The notes under the pieces: model-generated
What the model was told of the DNA's origin: nothing
What the model saw: the letters and a program-made list of their open reading frames with translations, nothing else
Databases searched by the model: none
Made by a program: the position numbers and the translations under genes
Shown: positions 1 to 11,087 of the stretch, one piece after another
How the letters are laid out: each line of letters starts with the position of its first letter
How positions within the stretch are numbered: the stretch's first letter is position 1
From: Biomphalaria glabrata
Lineage: Eukaryota > Mollusca > Gastropoda > Planorbidae
Length of the DNA: 64,000 nucleotides
Direction: 5' to 3'
Assembly: GCF_947242115.1 (NCBI RefSeq)
Contig: NC_074728.1
Coordinates: 20,008,542 to 20,072,541 of the forward strand

Positions 1-1289
1 TATCAAGCTGAAATTATACTTAATTAATTATTTTCAAAGAAAAACACGAGTTTATTTAAATGAATAAACAAACTATTTTATTAAATTGATAACATAATAG
101 TTTTTGTTTGATTTAAAAAAGAAAGGGAAATTATTCTTTTATTATAGAGATATATGGATGTCAATGTGGAGTTTTTCCACTTACATAAACTTTGTTGTTG
201 TTGGTTTTTTTAATTATTTTTTTTTATTCTGCTTGTTATTAGAAAATTACCTTGCTGTGTTAAGATAATTGTGTCATTGTCATCGTTTTCTTTTGACACT
301 TTGCATAATTTTTGTATTTTGGGGGTTTTCTTTGCTCCAAACAACGTCAATAATACCGTGCCGAAAAGCAACTGCGTTATTGAAACAGGAAAGCTAAATA
401 ATGTTGATTTTAAATGTAGAAACTTGAAGAGAATTAAACAGATGTTGTATTTCACATTAACAATATAACACGCCAACGTGCTTCTTCTATAAAAAATGAT
501 CCGGCGGTAATGTAAAGCTATCTACTTTCTCATATTAAAACAACCAGGTAAGGCTATGTTTCAACCACAAAATGTGTCAAAATTCGCTATGCTAGCAGTA
601 AAAATTTAAAAATGTGTCATGTAAAGAAGATTTTAGTTAAAACTGTTAGCATTTCTTACATGTTAAACTTTGCTAAGGCTCTAAAACCATTTTTCTTGTA
701 TTTGAAACATAAAATTGAATTTTCTTTATTATGAAGTAATTAAAGTAAGTGCATCATCTGAAAGCCATCTCATGTTTAGGGATTTGTATCCTTTTTCTAG
801 GGGAAGCTACCACCTTCTACCAAGCGCGTCCTCAGGTAGCGGAGAGGGAAAAGACCCTTAGATATAAGAGTTAGCTGTGAATAGCAAATAAACAGTTGTG
901 GACCAACTGGTTTGCAGTTATGGAGGATGAGGTGAAGTATTCCAATGGTTAGAATATTTACTAAAAACATCTCAGAAATCCAGGGAAATAATTGCAAAAT
1001 GCGAGTATAGGGCGCTCTAACTCTAAACCCGGGTAGATGAAACTCGTTAGCTAGGGATAGCAGTTCATCTAGGAGAAAAAACTCCGAAAATAAACACCTG
1101 CTGCCTTGCAGATAATCTTGGATGATCATAGGCTATGGGAGCCAGGGGCTCCTAGTAGCCCGTATGTAGATATTAATTTTTACATATATAAATAAATATT
1201 TAAAGTATCGTCAATTTTTTTGGTTATCTAAAATATAGTTTTTTTTTAATTTTTATTTTTTTTCAAATGATGAAAAAAGAAAATAAAAT

Positions 1290-1359
1290 GCTCTTACTGG
1301 GATTTGAACTTTCTATTTTAGGTTCTCTAGGCTGATGCTCTAGAAAACCGCCAAACAGC
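1290..1359 (-). repeat. tRNA-like remnant in copy A
   Basis: Read on the minus strand, this stretch carries a D-arm-like block with TAGAGCATCAG and a T-arm-like block GTTCAAATCCCAG at roughly tRNA spacing. The anticodon arm does not pair well and the acceptor ends do not match. It is a decayed tRNA or tRNA-derived SINE head, not a working tRNA. Confidence 0.3.
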
Positions 1360-1920
1360 TTATGTAAATTTTGAATATTTTTGTTAATTAAACATAATTT
1401 TCAATAGCTTTCAAAGATGTAAATCTACAAATACAATAAACACTTTTTTACAAATATTGTTTCAAACTACAAATTACCATATTAAATGAAACATTTTCTG
1501 TGGCTTACAACAGTATTTAAAAAAGAAAATATAGTGTATAATACATAATACTCGAGTTGGCCTTTGCGATTTAAATTTTAGTAAAATCTATACAAATTAA
1601 AAATAGATGACATCTTGTCCAAGAGTTATCTTTCTTTCAGTAGTTGACCTTTCCGTTTTTAATTTCCGTAGTACAATGACAAAGAGAACTCTGTAGATGT
1701 TTATATAACAAAATTTTGAATATTTTTGAACAAAAAAAACATTTCTAAAAATGAAATGTCAAGGTGGTTTAAAAATATTAATACGTTCATATGTTTCTAT
1801 ATTTTAAAAAATTTACACACAAAAAATATTAATAATTCTGTTTTTGAATAAAATTTTAACATTTTAATTTTTGCACATTTCTACTGAAAACCAAAATTAC
1901 TTTTAATGCCTTATTTATAT

Positions 1921-2656
1921 TGTTATAAACTTGGTGGTGGCACAGAGAGGGGTAGTAGTGTGTGTGTAGTCAGCCGACGCAAATCGCCCCAGGCCAGCGC
2001 TAGACGAGCGGTCAACCGTGACGAGTTACGACGGTCAGCCGAGACGGGTATCCACATGAAGGTTCGAGCAGGATCGTCGTCGTGAACAGAGCTCAGGAGC
2101 GTCACGAGAGTTGTAGTCATCTGACCACCTAGAAACGTCGAGCGGCGTTCTGTCCGGTTCTAGAAGGTCTGTAGGGACCCTATATAAGGAGCGGAGGTGT
2201 CGCAGTCAAGACGGTTCAGAAAGGAGGTTCACGACAAGAGTTCAGAACACGGTCGACTACAGCACAGTTCAGCGGTGTGGTTCTGTACGGAGCATTACGA
2301 CGGTTCAGTGCGGAGTACTATCAAGTACAGTTGAGACGAACGACGTCTTGATCTTGGTCTGTGATCGAGTCCGACACAACGAACCCAAGTGTGTGAAGTC
2401 AGTCCTGAACTGTTGAACCCAGTGCAAGCCCGGAACGAGACGGAGAGGCCAGTGCAAGACTTGATACGGCGGAACGGTGTTATCGGAGAGATATTTGTTA
2501 TCTGTACTGTTCTACGTGCTGCCAATTGTACAGTATTGGCTTTTATTTATGGACATTAAATCTTTACGTTATTTTGGAGCCCTGACTTGTCAAGTTCTTT
2601 AAGTTGGTGGTGTATGGTGCAGTTTGCAGAGAGCCTGGATAGTGAGATTCGTAACA
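1921..2656 (+). repeat. Left long terminal repeat
   Basis: This repeat runs from TGTTATAAAC to ATTCGTAACA and is nearly identical to 4435-5170. A TATATAAGG box lies at about 2181-2189 and is the likely promoter. Confidence 0.85.
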
Positions 2657-2658
2657 AC

Positions 2659-2676
2659 TGGTGTCAGAAGTGGGAT
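2659..2676 (+). other. Primer binding site
   Basis: TGGTGTCAGAAGTGGGAT lies two bases after the left repeat. It resembles the 3' end complement of a leucine-type tRNA used by many Gypsy elements. The tRNA assignment is from memory of such sites. Confidence 0.6.
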
Positions 2677-2707
2677 CGGATCGGAATCGGATTGGATCGG
2701 ATCTACT

Positions 2708-4423
2708 ATGGCTCGTCTGAAACTGCTGTACGAACTTGAAGTTATAGAACTGAGGCGAGAACTGCGTGAACGAGGGCTAAAGAATGGCGGAAAGAAGGAA
2801 ACCTTACAAGCACGACTCCGAGAAGACATTGTGGAAGAAGGGGAAGATCCGGACACATATCTGTTTGAAATTAAACCAACTTTAGGAGAGCTCTTGCACA
2901 AACAGCTAGATGACTGGAAGGAAGAGTTGCGGGCTATGAATACGACATGGATGAAGTCCAACGAAGAGACCTGTACCAAGCTGGAAAAGATGTACATTTC
3001 GGTGAAGGAAATCACGAGCCCCGTGGTGAAGACGATGGACGTGTTGGAAGAAACCCCGTACGACCAAGGAGAAATGAAAGATAAAGGAGCTGCGCCATCG
3101 TTAAACAATGAACAAAGCTTTGAAGAAATATGCAGTGACAACGGCAATGCTGATGAATGTGGTGCTGCCTGTCAATCTGAAAACAGGGAGTACAGACCTG
3201 TGGAGCCGAAAGAGACAGATGAAGAGACAATGGAAGCTGCCCATAGTTCGAACGAAGCTTGTGATGCAGCTGTACGTGATATGAGCACCTCAAACAGCAA
3301 GACATATCAAGTGAATGTTTGCTCCGCGTCCAAGCATTTTGCTGAGGAACGTTTGCAAGTTGCAAGTGGCGTACGAAGGTGGGACCCTACAGACGTTAGT
3401 CCAGATGCTAAGCTCAGCAAGAGAAGCCCTGGTGGTGATAATGAGGACCCATTGAAACCTGACGAAGCCGTTGAGAGACATATGCAAGTCGAGAGATACC
3501 AGCCAGGTCCGAACCTAACAGACGTTGGTCCAGCTGCCAAGACTGGAGAGGAAAGTCCTGATGGTGGTGCAGAGAATCCAAGGAAGCCTGACGTCGAAGC
3601 TGATGGACATTTGCACGATGAAAGCCATCGACCAGGTCTGAAACCAACAGACGATTGGTCCACTGCTGAGACGAGAGAGAAAGGTCCTGATGATGATGAA
3701 GAAAGCCGAATGGAGCCTGAAGCCGAAGACGAGGGACCTTTGCACGAGGAGTGTTGCCAACCTGCCCCACGAACATGCACTCCAGACAAGGCTGAAGATG
3801 TTGACCTGTCCCACAATTCCCTGTCCTGTGGATTTGAAGCCCATCCCAGTCCTTCTTCGCAAAGACCTATGAATCCACCTCTTTGTTCAACAATCTTGGT
3901 AATCCCTGCCCTTACATCCTATACCTCTCCATGTGTCGAGTGGCTGCCTTCAGTACCAAACGACAAGAGAGCGATGCAACTACAACGTCACTGCAACAAG
4001 AGGACAATCAACTGGATGAAAAGAAGAAGGCGGCGTTTGCTTAGTCCAACGTGCAGGGTGATGCTACCAAGAAATAACTGCAGCCACATGAAGACCAACT
4101 GGCGGAGAAGAAGAAGAAGGCTACTTTTGTTGAGTGCAACATGGATGACGATGCGACAACGACGTCGATGCAACCAGATGAAGGCTAACTGGAGGAGAAG
4201 AAGAAAACGTTTTCTGAATTCAACGTGGATGGCGATGAAAGCACGACGGCGAGGCAAACAGGTGAAGGCCAACTGGAGGAGAAGAAGGAAGATGACTGCA
4301 ACATGGATGGCTCCATCAAGCTCAAGAGGCAAGCCAACTGCCACCGATCGACCCCCACCTACAGCGATGAAACTTCACAGCCAATGCCATGATGTTGATT
4401 CTGTCCGGGACGGACAGATCTAA
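2708..4423 (+). CDS. SAP-like domain protein of the LTR element
   Basis: The reading frame fills almost the whole interior of the LTR element. The first 45 residues after the Met at 2708 fit a SAP motif: two short helices with the pattern LYELEVIELRRELRERGL, then a glycine turn and KETLQARLRED. SAP domains usually bind DNA. The middle is acidic and has three to four diverged copies of a roughly 43-residue repeat with DPTD, SPDG and KPD elements. The end carries four arginine-rich blocks, each near an NWRRRR motif. It could be a gag-like or accessory protein of the element. I see no CCHC zinc knuckle. A start at 2624 is also open, but it lies in the terminal repeat. Confidence 0.6.
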   Translation: MARLKLLYELEVIELRRELRERGLKNGGKKETLQARLREDIVEEGEDPDTYLFEIKPTLGELLHKQLDDWKEELRAMNTTWMKSNEETCTKLEKMYISVKEITSPVVKTMDVLEETPYDQGEMKDKGAAPSLNNEQSFEEICSDNGNADECGAACQSENREYRPVEPKETDEETMEAAHSSNEACDAAVRDMSTSNSKTYQVNVCSASKHFAEERLQVASGVRRWDPTDVSPDAKLSKRSPGGDNEDPLKPDEAVERHMQVERYQPGPNLTDVGPAAKTGEESPDGGAENPRKPDVEADGHLHDESHRPGLKPTDDWSTAETREKGPDDDEESRMEPEAEDEGPLHEECCQPAPRTCTPDKAEDVDLSHNSLSCGFEAHPSPSSQRPMNPPLCSTILVIPALTSYTSPCVEWLPSVPNDKRAMQLQRHCNKRTINWMKRRRRRLLSPTCRVMLPRNNCSHMKTNWRRRRRRLLLLSATWMTMRQRRRCNQMKANWRRRRKRFLNSTWMAMKARRRGKQVKANWRRRRKMTATWMAPSSSRGKPTATDRPPPTAMKLHSQCHDVDSVRDGQI

Positions 4424-4434
4424 GGAGGGGGCAG
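4422..4434 (+). other. Polypurine tract
   Basis: AAGGAGGGGGCAG abuts the right repeat, the expected place for plus-strand priming. Confidence 0.6.
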
Positions 4435-5170
4435 TGTTATAAACTTGGTGGTGGCACAGAGAGGGGTAGTGGTGTGTGTGTAGTCAGCCGACGCAAATCG
4501 CCCCAGGCCAGCGCTAGACGAGCGGTCAACCGTGACGAGTTACGACGGTCAGCCGAGACGGGTATCCACATGAAGGTTCGAGCAGGATCGTCGTCGTGAA
4601 CAGAGCTCAGGAGCGTCACGAGAGTTGTAGTCATCTGACCACCTAGAAACGTCGAGCGGCGTTCTGTCCGGTTCTAGAAGGTCTGTAGGGACCCTATATA
4701 AGGAGCGGAGGTGTCGCAGTCAAGACGGTTCAGAAAGGAGGTTCACGACAAGAGTTCAGAACACGGTCGACTACAGCACAGTTCAGCGGTGTGGTTCTGT
4801 ACGGAGCATTACGACGGTTCAGTGCGGAGTACTATCAAGTACAGTTGAGACGAACGGCGTCTTGATCTTGGTCTGTGATCGAGTCCGACACAACGAACCC
4901 AAGTGTGTGAAGTCAGTCCTGAACTGTTGAACCCAGTGCAAGCCCGGAACGAGACGGAGAGGCCAGTGCAAGACTTGATACGGCGGAACGGTGTTATCGG
5001 AGAGATATTTGTTATCTGTACTGTTCTACGTGCTGCCAATTGTACAGTATTGGCTGTTATTTATGGACATTAAACCTTTACGTTATTTTGGAGCCCTGAC
5101 TTGTCAAGTTCTTTAAGTTGGTGGTGTATGGTGCAGTTTTCAGAGAGCCTAGATAGTGAGATTCGTAACA
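4435..5170 (+). repeat. Right long terminal repeat
   Basis: This is the same length as the left repeat and begins directly after the purine tract. It ends ATTCGTAACA, followed by the second ATAT of the target duplication. Confidence 0.85.
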
Positions 5171-5446
5171 ATATAAATAGAAAACGTAAATCCCGACTTA
5201 GCCACCATTTACAATAAACAAAAAAAGATTCCCAAAATGTCATTTTTACCATAAATTAAGCTTTATTATTTTGACCCAGACATGCACATAAACAGAAAAC
5301 TGTGACATCTGTCGTGTCAAAACCTCGTCAAAAAGTGAAAAATTAACACACTTTTCATTCAAGCATATAAAAATATTTTGTATTATCAGCTCACCGTGTG
5401 TCTAATACAAATTTTAACACGTTATTTATCCATCTTCCCATTTTCG

Positions 5447-7319
5447 TATCAAGCTGAAATTATACTTAATTAATTATTTTCAAAGAAAAACACGAGTTTA
5501 TTTAAATGAATAAACAAACTATTTTATTAAATTGATAACATAATAACTTTTGTTTGATTTAAAAAAGAAAGGGAAATTATTCTTTTATTATAGAGATATA
5601 TGGATGTCAATGTGGAGTTTTTCCCTTTACATAAACTTTGTTGTTGTTGGTTTTTTTAATTATTTTTTTTTATTCTGCTTGTTATTAGAAAATTACCTTG
5701 CTGTGTTAAGATAATTGTGTCATTGTCATCGTTTTCTTTTGACACTTTGCATAATTTTTGTATTTTGGGGGTTTTCTTTGCTGGAAACAACGTCAATAAT
5801 ACCGTGCCGAAAAGCAACTGCGTTATTGAAACAGGAAAGCTAAATAATGTTGATTTTAAATGTAGAAACTTGAAGAGAATTAAACAGATGTTGTATTTCA
5901 CATTAACAATATAACACGCCAACGTGCTTCTTCTATAAAAAATGATCCGGCGGTAATGTAAAGCTATCTACTTTCTCATATTAAAACAACCAGGTAAGGC
6001 TATGTTTCAACCACAAAATGTGTCAAAATTCGCTATGCTAGCAGTAAAAATTTAAAAATGTGTCATGTAAAGAAAATTTTAGTTAAAACTGTTAGCATTT
6101 CTTACATGTTAAACTTTGCAAAGGCTCTAAAACCATTTTTCTTGTATTTGAAACATAAAATTGAATTTTCTTTATTATGAAGTAATTAAAGTAAGTGCAT
6201 CATCTGAAAGCCATCTCATGTTGAGAGATTTGTATCCTTTTTCTAGGGGGAGCTACCACCTTCTACCAAGCGCGTCCTCAGGTAGCGGATAGGGAAAAGA
6301 CCCTTAGATATAAGAGTTAGCTGTGAATAGCAAATAAACAGTTGTGGACCAACTGGTTTGCAGTTATGGAGGATGAGGTGAAGTATTCCAGTGGTTAGAA
6401 TATTTACTAAAAACATCTCAGAAATCCAAGGAAATGATTGCAAAATGCGAGTATAGGGCGCTCTAACTCTAAACCCGGGTAGATGAAACTCGTTAGCTAG
6501 GGATAGCAGTTCATCTAGGAGAAAAAACTCCGAAAATAAACACCTTCTGCCTTGCAGATGATCTTGGATGATCATAGGCTATGGGAGCCAGGGGCTCCTA
6601 GTAGCCCGTATGTAGATATTAATTTTTACATATATAAATAAATATTTAAAGTATCGTCAATTTTTTTGGTTATCTAAAATATAGTTTTTTTTTAATTTTT
6701 ATTTTTTTTCAAATGATGAAAAAAGAAAATAAAATGCTCTTACTGGGATTTGAACCTGCTATTTTAGGTTCTATAGGCTGATGCTCTAGAAAACCGCCAA
6801 ACAGATTATGGAAATTTTGAATATTTTTGTTAATTAAACATAATTTTCAATAGCTTTCAAAGATGTAAATCTACAAATACAATAAACACTTTTTTACAAA
6901 TATTGTTTCAAACTACAAATTACCATATTAAATGAAACATTTTCTGTAGCTTAAAACATTATTTAAAAAAGAAAATATAGTGTATAATACATAATACTCG
7001 AGTTGACCTTTGAGATTTCAATTTTAGTAAAATCTATACAAATTAAAAATAGATGACATCTTGTCCAAGAGTTATCTTTCTTTCAGTAGTTGACCTTTCC
7101 GTTTTTAATTTCCGTAGTACAATGACAAAGAGAACTCTGTAGATGTTTATATAACAAAATTTTGAATATAAATTTGAATATTTTTGAACAAAAATAAACA
7201 TTTCTAAAAATGAAATGTCAAGGTGGTTTAAAAATAATAATACGTTCATATGTTTCTATATTTTAAAAAATTTACACACAAAAAATATTAATAATTCTGT
7301 TTTTGAATAAAATTTTAAC
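5447..7319. repeat. Tandem segment copy B
   Basis: This is the second copy of the segment that starts at position 1, in the same orientation. It matches 1-1858 with few substitutions and small indels. It lacks the last roughly 330 bp of copy A (1859-1920 plus 5175-5446) and runs directly into copy C. The junction near 7320 carries a short shared ATTAATT stretch, which fits a deletion or unequal exchange at microhomology. Confidence 0.85.
6736..6805 (-). repeat. tRNA-like remnant in copy B
   Basis: This is the copy-B counterpart of the 1290-1359 remnant. Here the B-box-like block reads GGTTCAAATCCCAG, closer to the RNA polymerase III consensus than in copy A, so it may be nearer the ancestral form. 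The anticodon stem still does not pair. Confidence 0.3.
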
Positions 7320-7940
7320 TTCATTAATTATTTTCAAAGAAAAACACGAGTTTATTTAAAGGAATAAACAAACTATTTTATTAAATTGATAACATAATAA
7401 CTTTTGTTTGATTTAAAAAAGAAAGGGAAATAATTTTTTTAAAATAGAGATATATGGATGTCAATGTGGAGGTTTTTCCCCTTACATAAACTTGGTTGTT
7501 GTTGGTTTTTTTAATTATTTTTTTTTATTCTGCTTGTCATTAGAAAATTACCTTGCTGTGTTAAGATAATTGTGTCATTGTCATCGTTTTCTTTTGACAC
7601 TTTGCATAATTTTTGTATTTTGGGGGTTTTCTTTGCTCCAAACGTCAATAATACCGTGTCGAAAAGAAACTGCGTTATTGAAACAGGAAAGCTAAATAAT
7701 GTTGAATTTAAATGTAGAAACTTGAAGAGAATTAAACAGATGTTGTATTTCACATTAACAATATAACACGCCAACGTCCTTCTTCTATAAAAAATGTTCC
7801 GGCGGTAATGTAAAGCTATCTACTTTCTCATATTAAAACAACCAGGTAAAGCCATGTTTCAACCACAAAATGTGTGAAAATTCGCTATGCTAGCAGTAAA
7901 AATTTAAAAATGTGTCATGTAAAGAAGATTTTAGTTAAAA
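7320..7940. repeat. Tandem segment copy C, truncated
   Basis: This third copy corresponds to about 25-640 of copy A. It stops abruptly in the middle of the unit at about 7940, where a minus-strand LINE fragment begins. It has diverged a little more from copies A and B than they have from each other, including small deletions near 7643. Confidence 0.8.
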
Positions 7941-8190
7941 GTGGCGCCAAGTTTTACTAGGACGTCCATGTTTGCACTTTCCTCATATTGGCCTCCATGT
8001 CACCGCAACTCATGGTGTGCGTAGTTCAGTTTGTCGTAGAACATGTGCCGCAAACCTCATGCGACGCTCTGTCACAACCTCACTAAGTGTTCGACTCCCA
8101 GCTCGGTATAGGATTTCCTTGTTTGAGACCCGATCTGTGTAACTGACTCCCAAAATCCGTCTTAGCCATTTTTTTTGAGTCAATTTTTTT
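7941..8190 (-). pseudogene. LINE reverse transcriptase tail, relic
   Basis: The minus-strand translation carries the pattern HRMRFVGHVLRQ and related residues found near the C-terminal end of many non-LTR reverse transcriptase proteins. The frame is broken. It is homologous to 46199-46425, which shares GTGGCGCCAAG and the block ending TCTTAGCCAT. It abuts the truncated copy C of the tandem segment. Confidence 0.55.
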
Positions 8191-8252
8191 TAAATTATCC
8201 TTGGGAAAAGGAGGGGGGGGGAGAAAGAATAGAATATCTTTGTGGATCCATG

Positions 8253-8345
8253 CTTTAATAGCACTAGGGAAGAATGAGCCTTTTTACAAATTTGTCCTAG
8301 CATATGGAAAGAGGAATGTGCCTTTATGTGTAAAGCGTTTGTGCA
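8253..8345 (+). repeat. Dispersed repeat fragment, LINE-related
   Basis: The block with AATTTGTCCTAGCATATGGA recurs at about 60717-60740. Both are probably pieces of the same LINE family. No intact frame is present. Confidence 0.35.
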
Positions 8346-8544
8346 ATATTATAAGCTAGAAGGATATGCTTTGTTTAAAACTCTTTCTTGCATGCCCTTC
8401 ACGATTACATAACGGGCAGAACTATTTTTGCCCGATACATATTAAAATGTCTAATTTATAACTGCTTTTTTGGGCCATAAATACTTTACAAGATAAGAAT
8501 AAAAAGATACATTCAAACCAAGTCAGCAAAGTGCGCCCCACAGA

Positions 8545-8600
8545 CACTGGCGGATCCAGGAGGGGAAGGGGGCACTAGGGCCGACATCGTTTTCCGGTTA
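8545..8600. mobile_element. End of a CACTGGCGGATCC-type DNA element
   Basis: CACTGGCGGATCCAGG starts at 8545. It matches the terminal repeat of the 24021-25855 element and the end near 40628. I could not find its partner end or a matching target duplication. From here to about 9430 the sequence is AT-rich with no gene that I recognise. Confidence 0.45.
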
Positions 8601-9492
8601 CCTATGTAGATGTGTGTCATGATGTACAGCCTCCTAATTAAACATTTCTATCAAGTAAACAAGCGCAGTTCCCTCGAAAGGTGTAAATATGCCTGCGTCT
8701 ATCGTATTTCACTTGTGGTAACCTCTCTATTAATGAACTTAATGTGATGGACTAAACAAATATAAATGAAAAACTTCAGGAAAGTGATGTTTTCAAAATA
8801 GGTCATAAACTTTAATAATTATAACTTTGGGTTTGTTATAGTAACGAAAAAGATTTTAATTATGAAATTTGAAATAAAATAAATGAAGTTATAGCATTTT
8901 TAAATCACAAAAAAATGAAACAAGATGGTGATCAAAAGTCAAACAATTTTCCTATTACAATTTTAAATCAGGGTGAGTTACTGTAACAATCATACAAGTT
9001 TCTGATAAATATATATTAATAGATAAAAATAGATTTTTTAAATGCTAATTCTCTCCATATAGAAGTGAACTGCCCTAACTGAGATTCATTGAGGAATAAC
9101 AATATTTCGTTGTTATCTCCCCTGAACTGTTGAACCGTTTCTGTGGTAGTGTCAGACTAGATATCCAGCGCCTATACACTATAGTATTAATATTACTATA
9201 AATTGTTAGCATGGTCATAATGTCTTCTTGCTGTTTCCAATCAGATGTCTCTGAGAACCTTCATGGATCAAGCCAAGTTAACGTAGCGAAAACATCCAGC
9301 ACTATTTGATCTAAGAACTAAACTCACTTAGGGAAACTTTTCGCGCTAATCTACAACCATGAAAAGAATGAAAAGAGAAAGAATGAGAGCAAGATTAAAA
9401 TAAAAAGAAGAATATTGAAAAAAAAAACTGAAACATGCAGAAAGAGACAGAAAAAAGAGAGCTACAGCCTATGTCTATGAACTTGGTTTTCC

Positions 9493-9562
<70 letters not shown>

Positions 9563-9598
9563 TTATCTACCCACCTATCTATCTATCTATCTACCCAC

Positions 9599-9638
<40 letters not shown>

Positions 9639-9790
9639 ATATCTATCTATCTATCTATCTATCTACCCACCTATCTATCTATCTATCTACCCACCTATCT
9701 ATCTATCTATCTACCCACCTATCTATCTATCTATCTACCTACCTATCTATCTATCTATCTACCCACCTATCTATCTATCTATCTACTCAC

Positions 9791-9846
<56 letters not shown>

Positions 9847-10103
9847 TTACCTATCTATCTATCTACCCACCTATCTATCTATCTATCTATCTACCCACCT
9901 ATCTATCTATCTACCCACCTATCTATCTATCTATCTATCTACCCACCTATCTATCTATCTACCCATCTATCTATCTATCTATCTACCCACCTATCTATCT
10001 ATCTAACTATCTATCTATCTATCTATCTATATACCTATCTATCTATCTATCTATCTATATACCTATCTATCTATCTATCTATCTATCCATCTATCTATCT
10101 ATC
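9493..10103. repeat. CTAT tetranucleotide array with CTACCCAC variant blocks
   Basis: About 610 bp of CTAT repeats are interrupted at fairly regular spacing by CTACCCAC blocks, giving a higher-order pattern of roughly 28-40 bp. The long open frame through it ([12 protein letters not shown]) is a product of the repeat and not a gene. Confidence 0.95.
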
Positions 10104-10130
10104 ATTTTCTTTGAATTAACATAATCTTTC

Positions 10131-10640
10131 GACCCACACATAAGTCAGCTCTTCAAGTGTCTTTATCTGCTGCTGCGCAAAGTAGGCCATATCCGACCAT
10201 ATTTAACAAAGGAGTCAACAAAAACGCTAGCTGTAGCATTCATACTCTCCCGCTTTGACTACTGCAACGCCGTGCTAGCAGGTATAACCGTTGACAAAAT
10301 AGCCAAGCTGCAACGAATTCAGAACAATTCCGCACGAATAGTCCTTAGAAAAACAAGACGAGAGATTCTGCTACTATTATCTTGCGAACTATCAATCTAC
10401 AAACTCCATCTAGCAGTTTATTCTAGATGTTAGCTGTTCAAATATAATTTCAAAACATCGACTTAACATTTCTGCAACTGCTCTATTGCATGCTCTATAA
10501 TTGCTTCCTGTGAGGTCTAGAATCGACTATAAGGTGGCCACACTTAAATCATCAGTGTAACTAAAATAATAAATAAATGCGATTGTACCAAAGGGAACTG
10601 ATCACTCCTTATATCCCCCCTGAAAAACTACTTTATAATT
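10131..10640 (+). pseudogene. LINE reverse transcriptase 3' part, CR1/L2-like relic
   Basis: Translation gives the patterns ILSRFDYCNAVLAGI and KLQRIQNNSARIVLRKTRR. These are typical of the region after the palm domain in CR1/L2/Jockey-group reverse transcriptases. The frame breaks several times after about 10375. The stretch TTGTACCAAAGGGAACT near 10585 is shared with the LINE end at 16570-17015, so both belong to one family. Confidence 0.65.
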
Positions 10641-10822
10641 GTTGTTTTAAATTATGTCCAACTTATATGCATACTAAATAGATTTTTTCTCTTTTAAAAA
10701 AGTAAACATTTTTTTTTTGTTTAAATGTAGTAGTTAGTATAACAGAACACTTTCCTTGTAAAAAGGAAAGTGACGCCATGACGGCCATTTTTTTTGCGTT
10801 CCTTTTTTCGACTTTCATGTTA

Positions 10823-10882
10823 GGCTTCCTTAGGCAGACTTAGGCTTCCTTAGGCAGACTTAGGCAGACTTAGGCAGACTTT
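10823..10882. repeat. Short TTAGGCAGAC tandem repeat
   Basis: Five or six copies of a 10-bp motif alternate between TTAGGCTTCC and TTAGGCAGAC. Confidence 0.8.
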
Positions 10883-11087
10883 GGAAACGAGTTTTGTCTT
10901 GTCTAACGATATGTCTCACAAATGTCAATCGATGTTCAGTCGCTACTTTCCTTAGTCGGCGAATGCCTGCACGGGAAAATAATTTCTATATTGGTAACAT
11001 TATCTCGGTATGTTATTGGAAGGATCCTTCTCAGCCATCACTGCTTAGTCTCGAAGTTAGGCGGGACAATGGTTGTATTGAGTAGGT

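Larger units (their letters stand above)
1921..5170 (+). mobile_element. Non-autonomous LTR retrotransposon, Gypsy-like
   Basis: Two 736-bp direct terminal repeats (1921-2656 and 4435-5170), each starting TG and ending CA, flank a 1.8-kb interior. ATAT at 1917-1920 and again at 5171-5174 looks like a 4-bp target duplication. The primer site follows the left repeat and a purine tract precedes the right one. The two repeats differ at only about half a dozen positions (under 1 percent), so the insertion is recent relative to other elements here. No protease, reverse transcriptase, RNase H or integrase domain is visible and the interior is too short for them. It therefore looks like a whole non-autonomous element that would depend on a relative. 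The Gypsy assignment is inferred from the primer site and the 4-bp duplication. Confidence 0.85.
1..5446. repeat. Tandem segment copy A, split by an LTR element
   Basis: Positions 1-1920 plus 5175-5446 form one copy of a unit of about 2.2 kb. Position 1 lines up with 5447, and the match continues at a constant offset of 5446 bp with only scattered differences until about 1858. The copy probably begins left of the window. The LTR element at 1921-5170 sits inside it. The unit is AT-rich. Its middle (about 790-1150) is richer in GC and holds a 110-codon minus-strand frame that is also open in copy B. Because the two copies are so similar, that shared openness is weak evidence for coding. I see no known gene domain. 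Confidence 0.85.

Noticed and set aside
797-1129. 110-codon minus-strand frame conserved in copies A and B
   Set aside because: The copies are too similar for conservation of the frame to mean anything, and no domain or homologue is recognised.
1923-2525. Minus-strand frames inside the long terminal repeats
   Set aside because: They recur identically in both terminal repeats and have no domain. They are shadows of regulatory sequence.
9435-10124. 229-codon frame rich in [12 protein letters not shown]
   Set aside because: It is a translation of the CTAT array with no other support.
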